The position numbers and the translations under genes were made by a program. 52,084 bases of DNA from Prevotella sp. (lineage in GTDB: Bacteria > Bacteroidota > Bacteroidia > Bacteroidales > Bacteroidaceae). Each line of letters opens with the position of its first letter. Within the stretch, counting starts at the first letter, position 1. Positions 8,673 to 19,246 of this stretch are shown here, piece by piece. The DNA lies in the NCBI GenBank assembly GCA_016284635.1, contig JAEEPF010000003.1, forward strand, positions 1-52,084, given 5' to 3'. The notes under the pieces were generated by a model, which saw only the letters and a list, made by a program, of their open reading frames with translations, was not told the DNA's origin and did not search any database.

Positions 8673-10865
8673 TTAATTCGTTGTCCTCTTAAACACTGGG
8701 ATGTATGCTTTATTGACTTTTGTCGTGACATACTGTCCGCCGTCGAAGTGCTCATTCGTGTGGATTTCCGTCCAGCCGCCAGCCTGTTTCGGCAGATACG
8801 TCCTCCACTTCGTGACCCCTGGTTCCGTCACAGGACTTACGAGCAACTCTGGTCCAAACATATATTCGCACGACTGCCGCAGTGCCCTCTCGTCATCCGC
8901 AAAGTCGAACACCAATGGCCGCATCAGCGTATAGCCCTCCTTCGCCACACGCTCTGCACACGCCTCGATATATGGCCTGAGCTGTTCGCGCTCCTTCAGA
9001 CAACTGGCAATGATCTGCTTCGCCTCGTCGCCATAGTTCCACGGCTCCGTATTACTCATATACCCATGCACGCGCATCAGCGGCAGATACACGCTCGTCT
9101 CTATCCAGCGCAGCATCCTTTCGATATAGTCCTGATTGGTGTACTGGTCGTGGGGACGGAAGAATCCGCCTGCGTCGTACGTCCACCAGGGATGACCTGC
9201 CGCCTGCACACCCAGACCTGCCACAATCTGCCTCCTGAACGTATTCCAGTCGTTACCCACGTCTCCGCTCCACAGTGCAGAGCCATACCTTTGTATTCCC
9301 GGGAATCCGCAGCGGGTCAGTATCATCGGCTCCTTGCTCGCATGGACTAACCCCTCATACACCGTCTTATTCACCAGCAGCGGATACACATTCCTCACCT
9401 GCTCACCCGTCCATCGCCCATTATTCACGCGACGGCCTGCAAGATCGTCGTTCTCCGGCTCCGTGGCATCCTGCCACCACGCGTCGATGCCCGTAGGCAC
9501 CAGTCTCTCGTTGAAATTCTTCCAATACGCAGCCGCAGCTTGGGGATTAAAGAAGTCTATCCAGTCCGTTTCGGGGATATAATAGCCGTCGCGCTCCATC
9601 TGCTTACCCACCTCCGAGGTCTTGTCGATCTTCGACCACACGCTGAGCATCAGTCGGATGTCCATCTTGTGCAGGCTGTCCGTCAGCGCCTTGGGGTCGG
9701 GGTAGTTGTCCTCGTCAAACTCCATCGCGTTCCAGCCGTGCTTGCCCCACCACTGCCAGTCCTGCACCAGCATGCTCACGGGCATCTGCTCGGCCTTGAA
9801 GCGGTTGGCGGTCTCGAGGATCTCCTGCGACGAGTGGAACCTTTCGCGGCAGTGGATATAGCCCAGTGCCCACTTCGGCATCTCAGGACACGGCCCCGTC
9901 AAGTCCCTGAACGTGGCGATGATCTCGTCGGGAGAGCCAACAAACACCGTATAATCTACGGCTGTGGCTACTGGCGAACGGAACACCGTCTCGTCCTTGA
10001 TCAGATGATAATACACCGTCGGCTGGTCGTCCTTTGTCAGTTCCGCCGTAAGACGATGGCGCCCTTCGTCCAAGAGCACGATCTTCGAGGCCGTCGGAGG
10101 CAGCCAGAGGTTCTGCATCTCTATCACGGGCACGCCGTCGATGCAGAGGTTATGGCGCCTTGCCATCTTCTGGCCCACATCCAGCAGCAGGGCATACATA
10201 CCTGCCTCCTCGATGTCGATCTCTGCCTCAAATATATGCCGCTCACGTACCTCTTTCTTATTACCCTCCGTCGTCGTCACATCCACGACTTCTTTCTCCG
10301 CCTCCGGTCTATTCTCCTGACTCCTGACTCCTGTCTCCTGACTCCTCTCCAAGCGGACGCTTGTCTCGCTTGGATTAAACTCCGTCATACCATAGTTGTT
10401 CCACAGCACGCCGTAGCCCAGGTTCGACAGCACCATCGGCATCGAGATCTGCGTGTTCACCTGTGTCAGCCTACGGGAGAGCCCACGCACATTGCTATAG
10501 CCGTCCTGGAACTGTCCCAGTCCGAACAGAAACTCATCCTCCGGCGAATCAAAAGCCAGCGTGGCCTGTCCGTCTATGAGTTGATGCTGAGTAGCCTTGA
10601 AGACCGGCTTCCCGTTCTTGTCTTTGATGGTGATTGTCTGCCCTTCCGCATCAATCTGAGTACTGATGTCCTGGCTCTCCACTTCGTCGTGTTTCACATA
10701 CAGCCAGTCCGGCAGGTCGCTTTTCACTTCCGCCTCCATATACTGGATGCGCACGGCATTCCGTGCCACCTTACTCACTTTCAGCCGTCCCTTTCCGAAG
10801 GGCGTCTGCGCCATCATCATCACACCGATGCACAGCAGGATAGTTGATAATATAGTTCTTTTCAT
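8673..10865 (-). CDS. GH31-family alpha-xylosidase/alpha-glucosidase-like enzyme
   Basis: GH31 motifs (MLVQDWQWWGKHGWNAMEFDEDNYPDP, DAWWQDATEPENDD, LWSGDVGNDWNTFRRQIVAGLGVQAAGHPWWTYDAGGF). Start set to MKRTILSTILL (ATG at 10865), downstream of the track start. Confidence 0.93.
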   Translation of the reverse strand: MKRTILSTILLCIGVMMMAQTPFGKGRLKVSKVARNAVRIQYMEAEVKSDLPDWLYVKHDEVESQDISTQIDAEGQTITIKDKNGKPVFKATQHQLIDGQATLAFDSPEDEFLFGLGQFQDGYSNVRGLSRRLTQVNTQISMPMVLSNLGYGVLWNNYGMTEFNPSETSVRLERSQETGVRSQENRPEAEKEVVDVTTTEGNKKEVRERHIFEAEIDIEEAGMYALLLDVGQKMARRHNLCIDGVPVIEMQNLWLPPTASKIVLLDEGRHRLTAELTKDDQPTVYYHLIKDETVFRSPVATAVDYTVFVGSPDEIIATFRDLTGPCPEMPKWALGYIHCRERFHSSQEILETANRFKAEQMPVSMLVQDWQWWGKHGWNAMEFDEDNYPDPKALTDSLHKMDIRLMLSVWSKIDKTSEVGKQMERDGYYIPETDWIDFFNPQAAAAYWKNFNERLVPTGIDAWWQDATEPENDDLAGRRVNNGRWTGEQVRNVYPLLVNKTVYEGLVHASKEPMILTRCGFPGIQRYGSALWSGDVGNDWNTFRRQIVAGLGVQAAGHPWWTYDAGGFFRPHDQYTNQDYIERMLRWIETSVYLPLMRVHGYMSNTEPWNYGDEAKQIIASCLKEREQLRPYIEACAERVAKEGYTLMRPLVFDFADDERALRQSCEYMFGPELLVSPVTEPGVTKWRTYLPKQAGGWTEIHTNEHFDGGQYVTTKVNKAYIPVFKRTTN
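10313..10346. repeat. imperfect heptamer repeat (CTCCTGA) inside GH31 CDS
   Basis: ctcctgactcctgactcctgtctcctgactcctc, read as RSQETGVRSQE. Confidence 0.85.
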
Positions 10866-10884
10866 TATGCTGATTGTTGATTTG

Positions 10885-10905
10885 CGTTGCAAAGGTAGTG
10901 CAAAT
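10885..10905 (-). promoter_or_regulatory. Bacteroidales-type promoter (TAnnTTTG) for the GH31-GH10-esterase-GH97 operon
   Basis: Reverse strand ...TTTGCACTACCTTTGCAACG just upstream of the GH31 start. Confidence 0.55.
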
Positions 10906-11007
10906 CGAACGAAATACCAAAGAAAAAGGCAAAAAAAACAAAGAGAGCCGACAGCTTTGCTGTCAGCCCCCTCATTTTCACCCTTTTACTTTTTCACCTT
11001 TTCACCT

Positions 11008-11118
11008 TTAGAACGGTCCTCTTCCCATACAACTGGTCGTTCCGATCGCCGTCAAGAATGCCGTGAGCGCAGCTACTATCACCTTCACCGCCAGCTCCAC
11101 AATCCTCTGCTTCTTCAT
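11008..11118 (-). CDS. smalltalk-type small protein (36 aa)
   Basis: Not in ORF track. Translation MKKQRIVELAVKVIVAALTAFLTAIGTTSCMGRGPF*, preceded by AGGAGGTAAAGA; adjacent to HU as is typical for smalltalk proteins. Confidence 0.85.
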   Translation of the reverse strand: MKKQRIVELAVKVIVAALTAFLTAIGTTSCMGRGPF

Positions 11119-11153
11119 TCTTTACCTCCTTTCTGTGCTTTGAGTATCTGTTT

Positions 11154-11287
11154 CTCCCCCTAAGTTAGGGGGAGCCAGAGGGGGTCTGCGCTCGGCTTTG
11201 CCGCTTGCTACCGAAGGGACGCAAGAACGCGGGAAACTGTTCGCTTGTTCAGACCACCCCTAACCCCTCCTACTCAGGAGGGGAAGA
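11154..11287. repeat. GC-rich palindromic repeat element between HU and smalltalk
   Basis: Arms CTCCCCCTAAGTTAGGGGGAG...GGGGGTCTG and CAGACCACCCCTAACCCCTCCTACTCAGGAGGGG; interior carries CTCGGCTTTGCCGC. Confidence 0.75.
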
Positions 11288-11289
11288 GA

Positions 11290-11841
11290 TTACCCGTTAC
11301 CACCTCCACCGTTGTTGTCGGCCTCGGGAGCCAGCACGTAGCTGATCGGCGTCTTCTTCTGGAAACGCTTCTGCTTGCCATTGATCGTGCGGATCTCGCT
11401 CTGCACCACATACCCGTACTCGAAGATGCACTGCTCCTTGAATGCCCTGCTGGTGAGCTTCTCACCCTTCGTGTTCTCCGGCGAGAAGTTAATCTTGATG
11501 CCGTTGATCATCGCATCGGCACCAGCTGCCACAGCAGACTCGATGTCATTCTTGCCCAGCTTCTGACCATCGACGCTCGGTGAGAACGTGCCCAGTCCGT
11601 CGAGTTTCACGGGCTGACCCTGTGCGAGCAGCTCGCTCATACACTCAACCACCTGACCCAGTACCAGCACACACATCTGATAGTCGGCGATCTTGCCGTG
11701 ACTGGTCATGTGCTTGGCGAATCCCTTCAGGTTCAGGGGCTCCTTCGAGTCTACTTCTGCGAACCACTTGCCGAATGCGGTGCTGTCGTCGTTCGTGTTC
11801 TGACGCAGGTTAATCACCATTGGAATGTTTGATCTTGCCAT
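11290..11841 (-). CDS. HU family DNA-binding protein (Bacteroidetes HU-like)
   Basis: MARSNIPMVINLRQNTNDDSTAFGKWFAEVDSKEPLNLKGFAKHMTSHGKI...VKLDGLGTFSPSV...GIKINFSPE; Gly-rich tail. Start set to ATG at 11841. Confidence 0.9.
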   Translation of the reverse strand: MARSNIPMVINLRQNTNDDSTAFGKWFAEVDSKEPLNLKGFAKHMTSHGKIADYQMCVLVLGQVVECMSELLAQGQPVKLDGLGTFSPSVDGQKLGKNDIESAVAAGADAMINGIKINFSPENTKGEKLTSRAFKEQCIFEYGYVVQSEIRTINGKQKRFQKKTPISYVLAPEADNNGGGGNG

Positions 11842-11892
11842 TTTTTGTTCCTTTCTCTTTTTAGTTAAACATAAGCTTTGTGAATTCACATT

Positions 11893-11906
11893 GCAAAGGT
11901 ACGAAA
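11893..11906 (-). promoter_or_regulatory. promoter -7 region for HU (TTTCGTACCTTTGC on minus strand)
   Basis: gcaaaggtacgaaa on plus; identical to the opposite-strand copy at 12022-12035. Confidence 0.55.
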
Positions 11907-12021
11907 TTTCCAGATAATATGCAAGTATTTCTATATCTCCAAACGCCTTTTGCTGCCTTATTCCTCCTTATTCTGTATTATACCAAAATATTTGCGCTTT
12001 TTCTTGCATATTTCGCAGGTT

Positions 12022-12035
12022 TTTCGTACCTTTGC
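12022..12035 (+). promoter_or_regulatory. promoter -7 region for DUF4248 gene (TTTCGTACCTTTGC)
   Basis: TAnnTTTG motif about 24 bp before ATG 12059. Confidence 0.55.
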
Positions 12036-12058
12036 ATCATCAAACAACTAAAACCATT

Positions 12059-12262
12059 ATGCAACAAAACAAATGTTTAACTATGGGCCGAACGCAGTTG
12101 GCCCAAATGTATTTCCCTTTCATTCAACCCAAGTCTGCTTGGGAGAAACTAAGAGCGCTTCTCCTTGAAGATCCAGCCCTTGAGCACCTCGCAAAGTTGA
12201 AGCGTCGCACATTTCTTCCACTCGAAGTAAATATTATTTACCAGCACCTCGGGCAGCCATAA
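12059..12262 (+). CDS. DUF4248-like small protein
   Basis: MQQNKCLTMGRTQLAQMYFPFIQPKSAWEKLRALLLEDPALEHLAKLKRRTFLPLEVNIIYQHLGQP; pattern GRTxLAQxYxPxxxPxSAWxKL...F.P.EV..I...LG.P. Confidence 0.75.
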   Translation: MQQNKCLTMGRTQLAQMYFPFIQPKSAWEKLRALLLEDPALEHLAKLKRRTFLPLEVNIIYQHLGQP

Positions 12263-12504
12263 GCTGCCTTTTTCGTGTTTTTCAGGCTCTCAGACTTTCC
12301 ATAGACCAAACTCGGATTTTCATTACTTAAAACTCTGACTTTATAGGCATTAAACTTCTGCTTTGCTTTATCCTAAAAATGACGCCAAAAGAATATTTGT
12401 AATACGTAAACTAATTTCAACTTTTTAAGATGGCGAGGTTAACAATTAACAAACTAACATTTGCTTTTTTCGATAACTAACAACAATTATCTATATATTA
12501 TATT

Positions 12505-12538
12505 AATATTATTATATATTATAATATATAATAATATT
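12505..12538. repeat. perfect 34-bp AT-only palindrome
   Basis: aatattattatatattataatatataataatatt equals its own reverse complement. Confidence 0.9.
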
Positions 12539-12571
12539 ACTTTATTTTTTAATTCCATTCCTCAAATACCA

Positions 12572-12640
12572 ATTGTTAAATTGTTAATTGTTAATGTCCT
12601 GATTGCGAAAGGATGACTTAACAATTAACAATTTAACAAT
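12572..12640. repeat. perfect 23-bp inverted repeat (loop 23 nt) directly upstream of the M15 pseudogene start
   Basis: attgttaaattgttaattgttaa ... ttaacaattaacaatttaacaat. Confidence 0.9.
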
Positions 12641-12643
12641 TCT

Positions 12644-13256
12644 ATGGAAAAAGTAAGTATCAATCCATCTATCCACCTCTCTGAGCACTTTACGCTCGGG
12701 GAGGTTACCAAGAGCAAGCATGCTGAGATATACAACATTCCCAGTCATGTTGCGATCGAGAACTTGAAAAGAGTTTGTGCGTGGGTTAGAAGAACTGCGC
12801 AGACGGTATAACGAGCGATATGTATTTTATAGGAATGGGGAGCGCTCGGTTTCCCCTCCTGAGTTAGGAGGGGTTAGGGGTGGTCTGAAGAAGTGCCAGA
12901 CATTCCCTCGTTCAGACCACCCCACCCATACGGGCACCCCTCCTAACTTAGGAGGGGAAAAAGATACTTCGGAGGCTCCAATTATAATTACGTCAGGGTA
13001 TAGATCGCCGGAGCTGAATAAGAAGGTAGGAGGCTCCCCGACAAGTAATCATCTGACGGGATGCGCTGTGGATATCAAAGTGGCTGTTATTGAGCAGGCG
13101 ATGAGATATGCAGTGATCCTGATGGACTACGCTGACGAGACCAAGCAGGACTATGATGAACTGCTGATTGAGAGGAATCGGAATGGTGGCTACTGGCTGC
13201 ATTTCGCGGTGAGGCCGAAGGACAATCGGAGAAAGACGATGTTCCTGCAAAAGTAA
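12644..13256 (+). pseudogene. M15-family peptidase (D-Ala-D-Ala carboxypeptidase/endolysin-like), frameshifted copy
   Basis: Frame from ATG 12644 (MEKVSINPSIHLSEHFTLGEVTKSKHAEIYNIPSHVAIENLKRVCAW) ends VRRTAQTV*; the rest continues in another frame (LEELRRRYNERYVFYRN...PIIITSGYRSPELNKKVGGSPTSNHLTGCAVDI). The copy at 40878-41489 reads through. Confidence 0.85.
12850..12960. repeat. full-length GC-rich palindromic element inside M15 pseudogene
   Basis: tttcccctcctgagttaggaggggttaggggtggtctgaa ... ttcagaccaccccacccatacgggcacccctcctaacttaggaggggaaa. Confidence 0.9.
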
Positions 13257-13261
13257 AAAAA

Positions 13262-13290
13262 TATCCCCGTTGTTTTTGGCAACGGGGATA
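13262..13290. terminator. bidirectional intrinsic terminator between M15 pseudogene and GH3
   Basis: Perfect 11-bp stem tatccccgttg/caacggggata with flanking A and T runs. Confidence 0.8.
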
Positions 13291-13293
13291 ATT

Positions 13294-15729
13294 TTATAGT
13301 GATACGGTGCTCTCAGAGAAGTAATGATCGCGTAAGGGCTTGGTGACGGAAGAGCCACGGAGGATGAGCTGTTGCTTCAGACGGATGTCGGCAGAGGAGG
13401 CACCCACCTTGATGATGTAAGTGCCAGGCTCAATGTTCCACTGGCGAACGCTGCCCTGATGGCTATAAAAGCCCAACTGCTCCACGTAGAGGCGCGTGGT
13501 GACGGTCTTGGTCTGTCCGGGCTCCAGTGCAATGCGGGCAAAGCCTTGCAGTTGGATGGGACGGATCTGCTGGGTGCTGTCCTTCGGCGAGAGATAGACC
13601 TGTGCAATCTCCGTGGCAGCAACACTACCCGTGTTCTTCACCTGGAAGGTCAGCTCCACAAAGTCGTCGGATGTCTTTGCCTCGCTGTTCACCTGCAGGT
13701 TCTGATAGTCGAAGGTGGTGTAGGTGAGACCGTGTCCGAAGGGCCATTGGACCTTCGAGGTGAGAGGAGTGTCAGAAGACAGGGAGTTGTAGCAGAGGGG
13801 CTCATTGAGTTCGGCGTTTGGGTAGGAGACGGAGAGCTTGGCTGATGGAGAGACTTTGCCGTAGAGGATGTCGGCCACAGCGCGACCACCTTCCTCACCG
13901 GGATACCAGGCCTGGATGACGGCTGCGCACTTCTCGGCGATGCCGGAAATGACTTGGGCACGGCCACCGAAGACCACCAGCACCACGGGCTTGCCGGTCT
14001 GGATGAGTTCCTCGACATACTGTTCCTGCTTGCCAGGCAGACGGAGTCCCTGACGGTCGCGGTTCTCACCGCAGAGCATCACGTTCTCACCTACGGCGGC
14101 AATGATGACGTCGGCATCCTTGGCCATCCTGAGGGCTTCGGCCTTGTCAGCCTTCTCGCCAGAGTCCACCTTACGGTTCAGCAGCGCAAACTCCCAGGCA
14201 CGCTCGTCGCCGGCCTCAGTGTATTTGGTCTCGATGCCCTCCGTCCAGTCACAGCCACGGGAATAGAGCAGGTTCACGCCCTCGGGCTTGCCTGCCTCCA
14301 TGCCTTCGAGCAGCTTCACGATGTGTGGCGTCTCGAAATTGTAGTCTACCATCTTCCAGAAATAGGACATGGCGGGATAGGTATAGTCGCCGCACATGGC
14401 CCAGATGGAGTTGGCGTTAGGACCAGTGAGGAGGATATTCAGAGGTGAGTTGTGAGAGGTAAGAGGTAAGAGATTTCCTTCGTTCTGCAGGAGGACGACG
14501 GACTGGGTGGCGATGTCGTAGGCCGTCTGGCGCTCTTCGGGGGTGTCGAGTTGGATGTCCTCGGTGCTATAAAGATAGGCATCGCTGTCGAAGAGGCCTG
14601 CACGGAACTTATGACGGAGCACGTCCTTCACGGCACGCTCGAACGTCTCGGGCTTCACAAGACCCTTGTCGATGGCTTCCTGCAAGAGTTTGTAGTTGGC
14701 ACCGTGGGGGAAGTCAACATCGTTACCGCCATTGATGGCAGCGGCAGCCTTGAACACAGTTCTAGCCTGCTCACGCTCGGCAGAACTCATGCGAGCCTGG
14801 TCCTGCCCTTGCTCAATCGCAGCCTTTTCCACGGGTGTCTCAAGATTGGGAATCTGGTCGATGGCCGTATAGTCGCTCACCACCATACCATCGAAGCCCA
14901 CATAGCCGCGTAGGATATCCTGCAGGATCTCGCTGTTGGCCACGCACCTGATGCCATGCACATCATGATAGCCGGGCATGACGCATCTGCTGCCTGCCAG
15001 ACGGATCATCGTCTCGTGGGGCAGGAGGATCTCTTCCATCAGTTCCTTCTCGTCGGCGTCACCACCACCGCCGTAGCCGAGGTAGTGCTTTGAACAGGCA
15101 CCCACACCTTTCTTCAGGTCGCCCTGCTGCAGGCCTTCCACGAAGGCCACGCCCATGACGGCAGAGAGATAGCCATCCTCGCCGTAGGACTCCTCCAGAC
15201 GGTTGAACGAGGGGTTGCGGCATACGTCGACCATCGGCGAGAGAGCAAGGATTCCACCCATCTTGCGGAGGGCCGTACTCGTCTGACGTGTCTTCAGCTC
15301 AGCCAACTCCGGATTGAAAGAACAAGCCTGTCCGATCTGCTGGGGATAGATGGTGGAGCCCTTGGTGTTGACACCCGAGAGCACCTCCTCGTGCAGGAGG
15401 GCTGGGATACCGTTAGGCGTGTTGTGCATCAGCCAGTCCTGGATGGCTGCCGCACGGTCGCGGAGTTCGTTGGGATCGCGAGGCTGCTGCATACAGAACT
15501 GTGAGAAGTGTCCGATGCCGTAGGGGATCAGTTCGCGGCATTTCGCCGTGTCGAGCTGTCCCTGTTCGTTGAAGAGCTCGTCCATATACATGCTCCTCAA
15601 TTGGGCGATGCGCTCTTCCTGTGGCATCTTGGCGTAGAGTTCATCCACTTGCTGTTCAATGTCGACGGCTGAATTACAGCCTGCTAATAATGCGGTCATA
15701 CAAATCATTTTAAGTCCCTTCAGTTTCAT
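13294..15729 (-). CDS. GH3-family beta-glucosidase/beta-xylosidase lipoprotein
   Basis: 811 aa, lipobox LLAGCNS; GH3 motifs (MVVSDYTAIDQIPN, KHYLGYGGGGDADE), C-terminal fibronectin III-like domain. Confidence 0.92.
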   Translation of the reverse strand: MKLKGLKMICMTALLAGCNSAVDIEQQVDELYAKMPQEERIAQLRSMYMDELFNEQGQLDTAKCRELIPYGIGHFSQFCMQQPRDPNELRDRAAAIQDWLMHNTPNGIPALLHEEVLSGVNTKGSTIYPQQIGQACSFNPELAELKTRQTSTALRKMGGILALSPMVDVCRNPSFNRLEESYGEDGYLSAVMGVAFVEGLQQGDLKKGVGACSKHYLGYGGGGDADEKELMEEILLPHETMIRLAGSRCVMPGYHDVHGIRCVANSEILQDILRGYVGFDGMVVSDYTAIDQIPNLETPVEKAAIEQGQDQARMSSAEREQARTVFKAAAAINGGNDVDFPHGANYKLLQEAIDKGLVKPETFERAVKDVLRHKFRAGLFDSDAYLYSTEDIQLDTPEERQTAYDIATQSVVLLQNEGNLLPLTSHNSPLNILLTGPNANSIWAMCGDYTYPAMSYFWKMVDYNFETPHIVKLLEGMEAGKPEGVNLLYSRGCDWTEGIETKYTEAGDERAWEFALLNRKVDSGEKADKAEALRMAKDADVIIAAVGENVMLCGENRDRQGLRLPGKQEQYVEELIQTGKPVVLVVFGGRAQVISGIAEKCAAVIQAWYPGEEGGRAVADILYGKVSPSAKLSVSYPNAELNEPLCYNSLSSDTPLTSKVQWPFGHGLTYTTFDYQNLQVNSEAKTSDDFVELTFQVKNTGSVAATEIAQVYLSPKDSTQQIRPIQLQGFARIALEPGQTKTVTTRLYVEQLGFYSHQGSVRQWNIEPGTYIIKVGASSADIRLKQQLILRGSSVTKPLRDHYFSESTVSL

Positions 15730-15765
15730 AATTATTTACTTTTTTACTTTTTTACCTTTTTACCT

Positions 15766-19041
<3,276 letters not shown>

Positions 19042-19074
19042 ATCGTTTTAATGTTATAATGTTATATTTTCGCT

Positions 19075-19100
19075 GCAAAGATACGAATATTTTTGCAGAG
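19075..19100 (-). promoter_or_regulatory. promoter-like element for CE-GH43 gene (TATCTTTGCAGCG on minus)
   Basis: TAnnTTTG motif upstream of start 19041. Confidence 0.45.
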
Positions 19101-19134
19101 TTGGTCTGTCACGGCCTTGTCATTTTATAACAGA

Positions 19135-19158
19135 AACTTTACGAAATGTTACATTTGG
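19135..19158. promoter_or_regulatory. candidate operator aactttacgaaatgttacatttgg in divergent CE-GH43/GH43 intergenic region
   Basis: Resembles actttacgaaaagtaac at 2307-2323 (upstream of susC) and ttgtaacatttggc at 22971-22984 (upstream of susC1). Confidence 0.35.
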
Positions 19159-19246
19159 GCCCTCAAGGGGTGATTTGATTTGGCGGATAGAAGAAAAAGA
19201 ACTATTTTTGCACATCAAAAACTAACAATAACAAATTTTCCAAAAT

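Noticed and set aside
10921-11007. Possible stable ncRNA downstream of smalltalk
   Set aside because: Only A/T-rich repeat and a gccgacagctttgctgtcagc hairpin are visible, adequate for a terminator but not for an ncRNA call.
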